Shown: positions 26,785 to 35,762 of the stretch, in pieces
How the letters are laid out: every line of letters starts with the position of its first letter
How positions within the stretch are numbered: position 1 is the stretch's first letter
DNA from: RGIG8745 sp964554265
Lineage (GTDB): Bacteria; Bacteroidota; Bacteroidia; Bacteroidales; Bacteroidaceae
Assembly (NCBI GenBank): GCA_964554265.1
Contig: CAZKOB010000010.1
Coordinates: 1 to 49,613 of the forward strand
Length of the DNA: 49,613 nucleotides
Reading direction: 5' to 3'
The notes under the pieces: generated by a model
Told to the model about the DNA's origin: nothing
Databases searched by the model: none
The model's input: the letters and a program-made list of their open reading frames with translations, nothing else
Program-made: the position numbers and the translations under genes

Positions 26785-27279
26785 TCAGAGTTGTTTAACC
26801 TTCTTGGCATAGTCAGCCATTTTGATAGCCGTAACAGCACATTCATCACCTTTATTGCCCATCTTTCCTCCACAGCGGTCAAGCGCCTGTTGCATATCGT
26901 TGGTTGTAATCAACCCGTAAATCACCGGTATCTGCTGTGTGGCATTAAGACGTGCAAGTCCGTATGTTGTGCCTTCGCATATATAATCAAAATGAGGGGT
27001 ATCTCCGCGGATGACACACCCGATGGCTATGACGGCATCCACACCGCTCTTCACCATCTGAGAAGCACCGTAGACAAGTTCAAAACTTCCCGGCACGGTG
27101 AGGACTTTTATATTCTCATCTGCCACACCGTTCTTTTTCAGCGTATTGCATGTCCCTTCAAGCAAAGCGCCCGTAATGTTGTTGTTCCATTCGCTCACCA
27201 CAATACCGAACTTCATGCCCTCGGCCGAAGGCACAGTGGCAATATCGTAGTCGGAAAGGTTATGGTATCTGCTCGCCAT
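26785..27279 (-). CDS. ribH: 6,7-dimethyl-8-ribityllumazine synthase
   Basis: A 164-residue enzyme of riboflavin synthesis that condenses the ribityl-uracil intermediate with dihydroxybutanone phosphate. Motifs include SEWNNNITGALLEG at the substrate site, VPGSFELVYGASQM, and IGCVIRGDTPHFDYICEG with the catalytic His. Family length is normal. It starts 12 bases after the TPR membrane protein and is probably translated from the same transcript. No FMN riboswitch is visible upstream. Confidence 0.96.
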   Translation of the reverse strand: MASRYHNLSDYDIATVPSAEGMKFGIVVSEWNNNITGALLEGTCNTLKKNGVADENIKVLTVPGSFELVYGASQMVKSGVDAVIAIGCVIRGDTPHFDYICEGTTYGLARLNATQQIPVIYGLITTNDMQQALDRCGGKMGNKGDECAVTAIKMADYAKKVKQL

Positions 27280-27291
27280 CCGTAAGCCCTT

Positions 27292-27963
27292 TTATTTCGT
27301 TGCTCTTTCGATATACTTGTCGATATTCAAACTGATCGGAGAACGGAAGTATTTGCTTTTAATCTCCTTGTACAGTTCTACAGCCTTTTCGTTGTTGTCG
27401 AGAGACTCATAAACCTGGCCCGCCTGAAGAAGGAATACAGGGCTGAGCGCATTGTTGTCCGCCTTTTCGGCAGCCTTCACAAGCATCTCCGCTCCCTTTT
27501 CATTCTGACCGTTCTTTATGTAGCAGTTGCCCAAAGCGCCGAGAGAAGCCGGAGATACCATCTGGTCTTTCTTCCTGTCGAAATCCTCAAACATCTTGAT
27601 AGCCTCAACATACTTGTCTGTATTGGCATAGCAAAGAGCAGCATAGAGCTTTGCAAGGTTGGCCGTCTTTGTACCGCTATAGTCTTTGATGATTTTCAAA
27701 AAGCCTTTGCTGCTTGCTCCATCTCCATTGAGCGCCTGATCATACTGCGACTGTGCAAATGCGGTCTGACTCTTGGCTATAGCCTGCTGTGCCTGATGTT
27801 CCACGTCAGCCATATGATTGTTGTAAATAAACACTCCGCTCACTACAACGATTACTGCCACAAGGGCAATGATAATCACTTTAAGATTCTTCTCGATAAA
27901 GGCTTCCGACTTATTCAACTGTACGTCAAGTGCGATAGCCTCTTCTTTCTGTTTCTTTGCCAT
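27292..27963 (-). CDS. Membrane-anchored tetratricopeptide repeat protein (YfgM-like)
   Basis: A 223-residue protein. The ATG at 27963 gives MAKKQKEEAIALDVQ before one transmembrane helix (VIIIALVAVIVVVSGVFIY) and is preferred over the in-frame 28002. The outer part carries TPR-like helix pairs (YAALCYANTDKYVEAIKMFEDF, LGALGNCYIKNGQNEKGAEML, LLQAGQVYESLDNNEKAVELY). The layout resembles YfgM-type periplasmic chaperone adaptors. It has its own -7 box and precedes ribH by 12 bases. The function is inferred from architecture only. Confidence 0.85.
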   Translation of the reverse strand: MAKKQKEEAIALDVQLNKSEAFIEKNLKVIIIALVAVIVVVSGVFIYNNHMADVEHQAQQAIAKSQTAFAQSQYDQALNGDGASSKGFLKIIKDYSGTKTANLAKLYAALCYANTDKYVEAIKMFEDFDRKKDQMVSPASLGALGNCYIKNGQNEKGAEMLVKAAEKADNNALSPVFLLQAGQVYESLDNNEKAVELYKEIKSKYFRSPISLNIDKYIERATK

Positions 27964-28081
27964 TTTCTGTTTTTGATATTTATTATTACTATTTTCTTGC
28001 AAAATCTTTTTATCTAAATGCCTGCCACATACGTATGAATGTATAGTTTCGGTAATCGTACGTTTACCGCATTTTAACGCG

Positions 28082-28089
28082 CAAATTTA
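28082..28089 (-). promoter_or_regulatory. -7 box for the TPR-ribH pair
   Basis: TAAATTTG on the minus strand with TTTTC about 20 bases upstream. It is the only exact TAnnTTTG I noticed upstream of this gene pair. Between here and 28299 I see no gene or strong structure. Confidence 0.5.
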
Positions 28090-28299
28090 GCTTTTTTTCC
28101 TTATAATACGAAAAGCATACATGAAAAAAGTCGGGAGGTACTCCATTTTTCAACCTTTGTCTGACATTTCAAGCGACTTTGATTGAACCGGACTCACGTA
28201 TTACATATAAGGAACGGTCCGGGATTCCGCAGCAGATGCGTCCGGAGAAAACAGTACATCTTTGGAATGATTGCGCAGGAAACATGAAATCACCTTTCT

Positions 28300-28441
28300 G
28301 AAAAGTCGTTTTCACCGCACTTATTTCTTAAATCAGCACTGCTGATTGTAAAAACTGCACTGCTGATTGTATAATCTGCACTGTTGATTGTATAATCTGC
28401 ACTGCCGATTATAAAAAGCAGTGCGGTGAAAACGACTTTTC
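28300..28441. repeat. 22-bp inverted repeat enclosing four 21-bp tandem units
   Basis: Bases 28300-28321 and 28420-28441 are perfect inverted repeats (gaaaagtcgtttt... and its complement). Between them the motif 'gcactgctgattgta' recurs at exact 21-bp spacing (gca at 28336, 28357, 28378, 28399), with small changes in each copy. It lies between eno and the TPR gene, both on the minus strand. I see no ORF through it. Between 28442 and 28570 nothing else stands out. Confidence 0.85.
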
Positions 28442-28570
28442 TGTGGGACGAATTTAAATTCTCAAAGGCTGTAACACGAAGAGTTTCAACACTCTACAAA
28501 AAAGAATCGGATTGTGCGGAAATCCGGACTCTGTTAATATCAAAAAAACAATGGATTTCAAGTATTCAAC

Positions 28571-29839
28571 TCAGTATCCATATTGCGCAAGATGTCCGAG
28601 CTCCTCCTCGATGCGAAGCAACTGGTTGTATTTGGCCATACGGTCCGAACGGCTCAGCGAACCGGTCTTTATCTGTCCGCTGTTTGTCGCCACAGCAATG
28701 TCTGCGATGGTAGCATCCTCCGTTTCACCCGAACGATGGGAGATGACAGTGGTGTAACCATGACGGTGTGCCATGTTGATGGCATCAAGAGTCTCGCTCA
28801 ACGAACCGATTTGGTTCACCTTTACAAGTATCGAATTGGCACAATTGAGAGCAATTCCCCTTGAAAGGAATTTCACATTCGTCACGAACAAGTCATCGCC
28901 CACCAATTGACAACGACTACCAATGCGCCGCGTCAGCGCCTGCCATCCTTCCCAGTCGTTCTCGCTCATTCCGTCCTCAATGGAGTCGATAGGATAACGC
29001 TCTATAAGTTCTTCAAGATAAGCAATTTGCTCCTCAGCCGTACGTTTCTTGCCTCTGTCACCTTCAAAAACGGTGTAATCATAGATACCGTCGCGATAAA
29101 ATTCAGAAGAAGCGCAGTCCATACCGATTGTTATGTCCGTGCCAGCTTTGTAGCCGGCAGCATGTATGGCCGACACAATAGCATCGAGAGCTTCTTCCGT
29201 TCCTCCGAGAGCCGGGGCAAAACCACCCTCATCGCCTACGGCAGTGGAAAACCCGCGTTCGTGGAGCACCTTCTTCAAGGCGTGGAACACCTCTGCACCC
29301 ATGCGCAGCCCCTCGCGGAATGAAGGTGCACCCACGGGACGGATCATAAATTCCTGAAAAGCAACCGGAGCATCGCTGTGTGAGCCACCGTTGATGATGT
29401 TCATCATCGGAACCGGCATGACATAGGTGTTTGTTCCGCCGATATACCGGTAAAGCGGAATGTCAAGATGGTTGGCCGCAGCCTTTGCCACAGCAAGCGA
29501 TACACCAAGAATGGCATTTGCTCCGAGATTGGACTTGGTGGAAGTGCCGTCGAGACGGAGCATCTCCATGTCGATTGTACGCTGGTCGAGGGCAGACATA
29601 CCCATAAGCGCCGGAGCTATGATGGTGTTCACATGTTCCACAGCTTTCAGTGTGCCTTTGCCTCCATAGCGATTACTGTCGCCGTCGCGCAATTCAAGGG
29701 CCTCGTGCTCACCGGTGGAGGCACCGGAAGGAACGGACGCACGTCCCATGACACCGCTTTCAAGTCTTACGTCTACTTCTACCGTCGGGTTGCCGCGAGA
29801 ATCAAGAATCTCTCTGGCTGTAATCTTTTCTATAATCAT
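28571..29839 (-). CDS. eno: Enolase
   Basis: A 422-residue glycolytic enzyme interconverting 2-phosphoglycerate and phosphoenolpyruvate. The start at 29839 gives the canonical MIIEKITAREILDSRGNPT; a 7-residue longer frame from 29860 is unlikely. Signature features are the DSRGNPTVEV opening, the NGGSHSD loop, the catalytic EGG/GDEGGFAP region, the Mg-binding SIEDGMSENDW and DDLFVTN, and the family motif LVKVNQIGSLSET with SHRSGETED. It is a complete single gene. Confidence 0.98.
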   Translation of the reverse strand: MIIEKITAREILDSRGNPTVEVDVRLESGVMGRASVPSGASTGEHEALELRDGDSNRYGGKGTLKAVEHVNTIIAPALMGMSALDQRTIDMEMLRLDGTSTKSNLGANAILGVSLAVAKAAANHLDIPLYRYIGGTNTYVMPVPMMNIINGGSHSDAPVAFQEFMIRPVGAPSFREGLRMGAEVFHALKKVLHERGFSTAVGDEGGFAPALGGTEEALDAIVSAIHAAGYKAGTDITIGMDCASSEFYRDGIYDYTVFEGDRGKKRTAEEQIAYLEELIERYPIDSIEDGMSENDWEGWQALTRRIGSRCQLVGDDLFVTNVKFLSRGIALNCANSILVKVNQIGSLSETLDAINMAHRHGYTTVISHRSGETEDATIADIAVATNSGQIKTGSLSRSDRMAKYNQLLRIEEELGHLAQYGY

Positions 29840-30095
29840 AATCTTCTGATGTTTTTTCATTCATAACAAATAAAGGATGACAATGTTCAGAAGACAGGAA
29901 GCAAGAAGGAAGTCCGCTTTATGGACTGCAACCGTCCTGTTCTTATTTTTCTAATGAACAGTGCTGTACGGATGCCGGCAAGGAGGATTTATTGCGGAGA
30001 AGGGTTTCAATAATGAGGATACGGCACAGACAACACGTGCAGAATTTGCCTGTCATGCAGGAAAATTCTAAATTCGCGTGCTTAACGAGAATGCA

Positions 30096-31325
30096 ATGGA
30101 TAGAATATTACTTTTCAACTGTTCCAACGACATGGCTTTGGCAGCAGACACGACCATATATTTCCCTCCGAAAAATGTAGCAAGAATGGAAGACGAACTT
30201 TCTGTATTGCCTCTATGGTGGGCAGAAGATGGTGATGCCGTGATTGTGAACGATGTGGACGAAGCCTGCAAATTTGCAGAATCTTTGCGTGGGAACTGTC
30301 ATCTGCCTCAAGTCACATTCATAGACTGGCACTACGGATATGACAGGCTTTGCAGGAATCAGGGGAGAGAATATATCCCATGTCCGTGGGGATGGAGCAA
30401 GGCGGCGGCAGACAGATTCAGACGGTTTGGAACGCCAGACGGACTTATACCGTCGGAAAAGGCTCTTTCGGAATGGCGCATGCTGTCGAACCGGAAATTT
30501 GCCGCGGAATATGTGGCGGAACTGCTCCGCCATTTTGATGCATGCGGCTCGACAGTGAGATTGGCGGGAAGAGATATGACCTATTATGAGAACTTGGATG
30601 ATTGCAGAACGGCATTGCCGATCGGGAACAAGGTGATATTCAAGTCGCCGTGGTCGAGCAGCGGAAGAGGAGTCTTTGTAGCTTCCGATATATGTGACGA
30701 GAAGACGGATGCACGCCTAAGAGGATTTCTGCGCACACAAGGAGGGTTCGTCGCAGACAGATTCTATGAGAAATGTCTTGATTTTGCAATGGAATACGAA
30801 GTGAAAGAAAACGGCAGTGTGAACTTTCTCGGTTATTCCGTCTTCACCGCTGCGGAGAGCGGAAAATACGGATACAATGCAGTCGGCAGTCAGCCACAAC
30901 TGAGAAAAATGATTGATGATGCCGTTGCAGGGAATATTAAAGGTGGAGACCAAGACGAAGCAGTCCGTCTCATAGACAAGATTGCGGAATATAACAAGAC
31001 AGCGCTTTCACAGTGTTTGGGTGGCACATATAGCGGTCCTGTCGGTATCGACATGCTTGTGGCAAAAGAAAAGGGACGGACCGTCGTCCATCCCTGCATA
31101 GAAATCAACATGAGAATGAATATGGGCATCCTTGCCATTCATCTCTCCCGTTTTCTCGACTTGGCTTTTTCGGAACGCTTGCCGCTCTTTGCAGATTTGC
31201 CGGCAGAACGGAGTTCTCGCGGAATGAATTTGTATTCTCCTATTTCAATACCACTGACCCCTATCCGCAGTCGTGGGTTTAACGCACGACTTGAAGCAGG
31301 ACGGTTCATGCTTTCATTCTCCTGA
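30096..31325 (+). CDS. ATP-grasp-like protein of unknown function
   Basis: A 409-residue cytoplasmic protein. The ATG at 30096 is preferred to a GTG six codons upstream because homologous proteins, as I recall them, begin ILFFNPENDLALA-like, matching ILLFNCSNDMALA here. The N-terminal third is Rossmann-like. The middle has ATP-grasp marks: VIFKSPWSSSGRGVF (nucleotide loop), ADRFYEKCLDFAMEYEV, and GPVGIDMLVAKE followed by HPCIEINMRMNMG, whose Glu and Asn would hold Mg-ATP. I infer a carboxylate-amine or similar ligase of unknown substrate. It is divergent from eno. Its last 187 bases overlap the convergent GHL10 gene, so the final 60 residues are less certain than the rest. Confidence 0.75.
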   Translation: MDRILLFNCSNDMALAADTTIYFPPKNVARMEDELSVLPLWWAEDGDAVIVNDVDEACKFAESLRGNCHLPQVTFIDWHYGYDRLCRNQGREYIPCPWGWSKAAADRFRRFGTPDGLIPSEKALSEWRMLSNRKFAAEYVAELLRHFDACGSTVRLAGRDMTYYENLDDCRTALPIGNKVIFKSPWSSSGRGVFVASDICDEKTDARLRGFLRTQGGFVADRFYEKCLDFAMEYEVKENGSVNFLGYSVFTAAESGKYGYNAVGSQPQLRKMIDDAVAGNIKGGDQDEAVRLIDKIAEYNKTALSQCLGGTYSGPVGIDMLVAKEKGRTVVHPCIEINMRMNMGILAIHLSRFLDLAFSERLPLFADLPAERSSRGMNLYSPISIPLTPIRSRGFNARLEAGRFMLSFS

Positions 31326-32872
31326 GCCGCGCAGCTTTCATTTCCGAAGCGGTCGGATGCGGTGACAGCAAAGTAGCGCATGGAGGTAGAACGTCCGGAC
31401 AGTTCCATAGAAGTAGAAGTGACACGCGATGCAAGGAGATTCTCCGCAAGAGTAATGTCTACCGGATATACATTTGAACCATATACATTATAATATATGT
31501 ATGAACATTCCGTATAGTCGGGCGGAAACGTGTCGTCTGCACAGCCTTTGTCCCAGAAGAGTATGCCCTCGTCATATCTCAAATTGCGCGGCATGGGCGG
31601 CGCAATGGTGTCTGTTGTCCATGACATCCGAGGTTGGATGGCCGGATAAGGGAAAAATTCATCGCGCACACTTTCATAGATACCTTTACAGTTTCGGGTG
31701 AGGAAATCACTGCGGTAGAATGCGATACCGCCGATACCGGAATAGCGCGCAGCATACATTTCCGCTCTGACATCGTTCAACTGCCACTTTCCTTCTCGTG
31801 AATCAAGGAAATATATGCCAAGCCCGGGAACAACAGGATGGCCGTAGCTGTTTTCAGCCCAATTGAAAAGGAACGGATAGAAGTTGTCTCCGGTGAAGTA
31901 CATCATGGGAAACAGCATGTCCTGTATGTTGTCGCGCAACCATGTCTGAGGATCTTGGTATACAGCATTGTAGCAATTCCATCCGTGGCTGCTGTAACGC
32001 GAGAGATCGCTGTATTTTCCTATCGGAGAACTACTTAATTTCACCCATGGTTTTATGCTCTTTACTTCTTCGTATACGCGTCGCACAATACGAGTGATGT
32101 TGTCGCGCTTCCACTCAGAAAGGCCGACAGAGTGAACGACTGCAGACGACCGGTCCGCCATTTTGTTCCTCTTGTTTTTTTCGTTTCGGTACAGATTGTC
32201 ATCTGAAAAACGGTACACCTTCTCCGGATAACGGATATAGTCAAGAGATATTCCGTCAACATCATATTTCTCTGCAATTTCACGACAGACAGAAGCTATG
32301 TAGTCGGCTGTACCACTTTGACCGGGAACCATAAACACTTCGCCGCCTGCAGTCTTGCACAGTGACGGATGACGCTTCATGACAGACTGCGAGCCGAATG
32401 CCTTTTGTTTCTGCAGCTTGCCAAGTGGAATACATACGACCCAGGCATGAAGTTCCATGCCTCTCTTATGGCATTCGTCTACAGCAAAAAGCAAAGGGTC
32501 GTAGCCGGGATTCTGCCCAAAATGACCTGTCAGACAGTCGTCCCAAGGCTCATACAGCGAAGGGTAGATGACACTTCCGCGTATTCGTGTCTGCAAAAGA
32601 ACGGTATTTATGTTGGCCTGCTGAAGACGGTCTAAAAGATTCGTCAGTTCCTTTTTCTGTCTTTCTATATCAGCCGGAGTTCCTGCCTTGACACGAGGCC
32701 AGTCGATGCCACCGATTGTCGCCACCCACACGGCACGCACCTCGCTCTTGGGATGAGATGCAGAATACAGACTTTCATGAAGCTGCCGATTGCTACCGTA
32801 TTGGGCATAGGCTACCATACTGGTCAATACAAGGAGCATCATCACCACAACAGTCGTATAGTGTCTTTTCAT
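31139..32872 (-). CDS. Secreted family 10-like glycoside hydrolase (GHL10/DUF187)
   Basis: A 577-residue secreted protein. The start at 32872 gives a signal peptide (MKRHYTTVVVMMLLVL... ending VAYAQ). SEVRAVWVATIGGIDWPR, NINTVLLQTRIRGSVIYPS, HAWVVCIPLG and DGISLDYIRYP are standard GHL10 barrel stretches, with a C-terminal fibronectin-like region (MRYFAVTASDRFGNES). Members act on cell-surface or dietary glycans; the substrate is not predictable here. The last about 60 residues are an unusual lysine/arginine/serine-rich tail encoded entirely inside the opposite-strand ATP-grasp-like gene, which may reflect loss of an original stop codon. Confidence 0.9.
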   Translation of the reverse strand: MKRHYTTVVVMMLLVLTSMVAYAQYGSNRQLHESLYSASHPKSEVRAVWVATIGGIDWPRVKAGTPADIERQKKELTNLLDRLQQANINTVLLQTRIRGSVIYPSLYEPWDDCLTGHFGQNPGYDPLLFAVDECHKRGMELHAWVVCIPLGKLQKQKAFGSQSVMKRHPSLCKTAGGEVFMVPGQSGTADYIASVCREIAEKYDVDGISLDYIRYPEKVYRFSDDNLYRNEKNKRNKMADRSSAVVHSVGLSEWKRDNITRIVRRVYEEVKSIKPWVKLSSSPIGKYSDLSRYSSHGWNCYNAVYQDPQTWLRDNIQDMLFPMMYFTGDNFYPFLFNWAENSYGHPVVPGLGIYFLDSREGKWQLNDVRAEMYAARYSGIGGIAFYRSDFLTRNCKGIYESVRDEFFPYPAIQPRMSWTTDTIAPPMPRNLRYDEGILFWDKGCADDTFPPDYTECSYIYYNVYGSNVYPVDITLAENLLASRVTSTSMELSGRSTSMRYFAVTASDRFGNESCAAQENESMNRPASSRALNPRLRIGVSGIEIGEYKFIPRELRSAGKSAKSGKRSEKAKSRKRER

Positions 32873-32983
32873 TAGAGATAGATGTATATAGGGCATTGTT
32901 TTCTCTCAATTTGTAATGTTTTACCAACGAAAAAGTACAATTTGTTACCAAAATAAGCGTTATAGGCATTAGTTGTTATTCGA

Positions 32984-33018
32984 TTTGTTGCAAAGATACT
33001 GATTTATTACTACTTTTG
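32984..33018 (+). promoter_or_regulatory. cstA promoter
   Basis: TTTGTTG (32984-32990) and TACTTTTG (33011-33018) give a -33/-7 pair with 20 bases between. The start point would be near 33025, about 23 bases before the cstA ATG. The region to 32897 is the shared divergent spacer with the GHL10 gene. Confidence 0.65.
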
Positions 33019-33047
33019 CAGAAGTGAACACAAACTAAAAATCTAAA

Positions 33048-34529
33048 ATGACGACATTTTTAGCAGCATTTGCTCTTCTTGTTTTGGGATATGTTGTCTA
33101 CGGAACCGTTGTAGACAAGATATTCGGTTCTGATGCGGCGCGTAAGACTCCGTGCTATAACTGTCAGGATGGTGTGGATTTCATTCCTATGGCAACATGG
33201 AAGGTTTTTCTGATTCAGTTTCTCAACATTGCAGGTACCGGACCTATATTCGGGGCCATACTCGGCATCCTGTACGGTCCGGCAGCATACTTCTGGATAG
33301 TCCTCGGATGTGTATTTGGCGGTGCGGTGCATGACTATTTTGCCGGCATGATCTCAATGAGAAAGAACGGCGCGAGCCTTCCCGAGATTGTGGGCGACGA
33401 ACTTGGACAGGCTTCACGTTTGGTAATGCGAATACTTTCACTCGTGTTGATGGTGCTTGTCGGCACAGTGTTTGTCACATCACCGGCAGGATTGCTTGCT
33501 TCCATGACGACAACGTGGGGATTCTGGGGAAGCGGAGTGTTCTGGACCATCATCATATTCATCTATTATATTTTTGCCACACTGTTGCCGATAGACAAGC
33601 TTATCGGTCGAATCTATCCGGTGTTCGGCTTAGCCCTGCTCATCATGGCAGTAGGAGTGATGTCGGGAATCCTGTTCAGGGAAGGAGGCATGCCGGAGAT
33701 AACCGAAGCATTCACCAATCATCATCCTTCAAGCGTCATTCCTATATTTCCGGGACTTTGCATCACTATAGCCTGCGGTGCTGTCAGCGGTTTTCATGCC
33801 ACACAAAGCCCGATGATGGCGCGTTGCATGAAAAATGAGAAGATAGGGCGCAAGGTCTTCTACGGCGCCATGATTACAGAAGGACTGGTGGCACTGATAT
33901 GGGCAGCCGCAGCAATCAAGTTTGCAGGCATGATGCAGGTTGAAGGAAACACTCCTTATGAAAAGCTTCTGAATGCAATGACTGACCACGAAACGGGAAC
34001 AGCGAATCCTGCAATCATGGTGAACATGATTTGCAACAGTTGGCTTGGGAAGACTGGCGCCGTGCTTGCCATCCTCGGAGTTGTGGCGGCTCCTATCACT
34101 TCCGGCGACACCGCTTTCAGATGCGCCAGACTCATAGCTGCCGATTTCATGAAGTACAAGCAGAATAAAATCTACAAGCGTGTCATTCTCTCTCTGCCGT
34201 TGTTCTTCATATCCATATGCCTCATGTTCATAGACTTTCAGGTGTTGTGGAGATATTTCGCATGGGTGAACCAATCGTTGTCAGTCTTCACACTTTGGGC
34301 CATCACCGTATGGTTGGCAAAACAGAGAAAGTTCTATTATGTGTCACTTGCGCCTGCCGTTTGGATGACTCTCGTGTGTACGACATATATACTTATCGCC
34401 CCTGAAGGATTTCAACTTGAACATAGTCTTTCATATATAATCGGCGGTCTCTTAACATTGGCTGCATTGGGCGGATTCATATACTGGAAAACGAACTTCC
34501 AGCAGACAAACATCTGTTTGAGACAATAA
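33048..34529 (+). CDS. cstA: CstA family carbon-starvation/pyruvate-type transporter
   Basis: A 493-residue polytopic membrane protein. The CstA signature is clear: YNCQDGVDFIPMATWKVF, LNIAGTGPIFGAILG, GGAVHDYFAGMISMRKNGASLPEIVGDELG, then GFHATQSPMMARC and PITSGDTAFRCARLI. It is the short Bacteroidetes form, lacking the long C-terminal extension of the E. coli protein of about 700 residues. Family members import pyruvate or peptides during starvation. A small membrane protein follows 31 bases downstream and is probably co-expressed. Confidence 0.93.
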   Translation: MTTFLAAFALLVLGYVVYGTVVDKIFGSDAARKTPCYNCQDGVDFIPMATWKVFLIQFLNIAGTGPIFGAILGILYGPAAYFWIVLGCVFGGAVHDYFAGMISMRKNGASLPEIVGDELGQASRLVMRILSLVLMVLVGTVFVTSPAGLLASMTTTWGFWGSGVFWTIIIFIYYIFATLLPIDKLIGRIYPVFGLALLIMAVGVMSGILFREGGMPEITEAFTNHHPSSVIPIFPGLCITIACGAVSGFHATQSPMMARCMKNEKIGRKVFYGAMITEGLVALIWAAAAIKFAGMMQVEGNTPYEKLLNAMTDHETGTANPAIMVNMICNSWLGKTGAVLAILGVVAAPITSGDTAFRCARLIAADFMKYKQNKIYKRVILSLPLFFISICLMFIDFQVLWRYFAWVNQSLSVFTLWAITVWLAKQRKFYYVSLAPAVWMTLVCTTYILIAPEGFQLEHSLSYIIGGLLTLAALGGFIYWKTNFQQTNICLRQ

Positions 34530-34560
34530 TCACCGTTTTTGTCATCAAGACAATCCTGTT

Positions 34561-34782
34561 ATGAAAAAAATAAAGAGATATGTATGGCTTCCGGCATTGC
34601 TTTTTGTGTATGCAACAGTCGTCTATGTCTACTACGGTATGGAATATCCGGCATCATGGAGTGCGAACATCCGGCAACTGCTGTGCTCGTATGCAATCAT
34701 CACACTATTGTTTTTTGTTCTTCGCCGTCGTGAAAAGCTGAGAAGCGAGCGCGAGGATGATTCTATAAAAAATAGAGAATGA
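34561..34782 (+). CDS. Small two-helix membrane protein downstream of cstA
   Basis: A 73-residue protein with two hydrophobic helices (WLPALLFVYATVVYVYYG and LLCSYAIITLLFFVL), a basic stretch RRREKLRSERE after the second helix and a polar tail. It lies 31 bases after cstA on the same strand. No family is recognised. Its position suggests a transporter accessory subunit, but this rests on context alone. Codon use and length look like a real gene rather than a shadow. Confidence 0.65.
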   Translation: MKKIKRYVWLPALLFVYATVVYVYYGMEYPASWSANIRQLLCSYAIITLLFFVLRRREKLRSEREDDSIKNRE

Positions 34783-34924
34783 CTCCATCAAAAGCAGAGG
34801 TTGATTCCGTAAAAAGTTAAAGCAAATCCGAACTTTTAGCGTATAAACAGTGTTATTGTAGTGAAAATCATCGAAAAAAGAGATTATTCATGGAATGAGC
34901 GAAGGGAAATGAATAAAAAAACGA

Positions 34925-34932
34925 TATTTTTG
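34925..34932 (+). promoter_or_regulatory. -7 box for the small barrel protein
   Basis: TATTTTTG, an exact TAnnTTTG, 39 bases before the ATG. I see no clear -33 element in the A-rich DNA upstream. Confidence 0.5.
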
Positions 34933-34971
34933 TCTTGATAATTTATTTATTAATCTAAAAACGTAACAGTT

Positions 34972-35454
34972 ATGAAGAAATTTTTCTTACCGTTACTGCT
35001 TGCAGCAGTTTGTACGACAAGTGCTTTTGCACAGTTCAACAAGGGCAAAAAGTATGTCAACGCGTCTCTGGCCGGCGCCGGAATATCCTACAGCGAGCGT
35101 GATGACCTATCATTTGGATTGGGTGTGAACGCCGGATACATGATAGAAGACAACTGGATGTTGCTCGGCGAAGTCGGCTTAGACTATTCCGATTCTAAAT
35201 GGCGCAGTCTTTCCGTCGGAGCAAAAGGACGTTACTACATCGAACAGAACGGATTGTTTCTGGGTGCAGGAGTGAAATGGCTCCATGAGTACAAGAATGT
35301 GAATGACATACAATTGACACCTGAAGTGGGATATTGTTTCTTCTTGAACAAGAATGTGACAATAGAACCAAGCGTATATTATGATATGAGTCTGACAGAC
35401 TTTGGCGACTACAGCAAGTTTGGAGTCAAGATCGGTATCGGTGTATTCTTCTAA
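34972..35454 (+). CDS. Small outer-membrane beta-barrel protein
   Basis: A 160-residue protein with a clean signal peptide (MKKFFLPLLLAAV... ending SAFAQ). It is followed by about eight amphipathic strands with Gly/aromatic alternation (FGLGVNAGYMIEDNWMLLGEVGLDYS, GLFLGAGVKWLHEYKN, NVTIEPSVYYDMSL) and a terminal phenylalanine (KIGIGVFF), the outer-membrane insertion signal. It fits the OmpX/outer-membrane beta-barrel domain group. It stands alone between a -7 box and a strong hairpin terminator. Function beyond a surface barrel is not predictable. Confidence 0.88.
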   Translation: MKKFFLPLLLAAVCTTSAFAQFNKGKKYVNASLAGAGISYSERDDLSFGLGVNAGYMIEDNWMLLGEVGLDYSDSKWRSLSVGAKGRYYIEQNGLFLGAGVKWLHEYKNVNDIQLTPEVGYCFFLNKNVTIEPSVYYDMSLTDFGDYSKFGVKIGIGVFF

Positions 35455-35623
35455 CTTCCGAGAGCGGCATCTGTCCCGAATGGGGCGCAAAAAAAGAACC
35501 GGACTTATTTCGGCAGACAATGATTGCCGGACCGGCAGATGTTGTCAGAGACGTAACAGTAGAGGATGTTGCAAAACCAAAATGACTACTCCCTAAAGTT
35601 ACAGATTATAACTATAATATTTA

Positions 35624-35668
35624 AAAGGGTCGTATCAAACTCTGTATTGAGTAATGATACGGCCCTTT
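35624..35668 (+). terminator. Strong hairpin terminator
   Basis: A 14-bp stem with one G-T pair (35624-35637 with 35655-35668) that starts AAAGGG and ends CCCTTT, then cttttag. The loop holds a second ACTC/GAGT pairing. It ends the barrel-protein transcript and could work on both strands. The stretch 35455-35623 holds no gene I can support. Confidence 0.75.
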
Positions 35669-35762
35669 CTTTTAGTCGTTTAGGATGCTCAAAATTCAAA
35701 CTGTAAGTTTATATCTTCAAAAAATGAGTTTTGAGACACCCTCACTTTTGTTTCCCTTCCTC

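Noticed and set aside
28333..28416. Possible CRISPR array
   Set aside because: Units are 21 bp head to tail with no spacers and no cas genes nearby.
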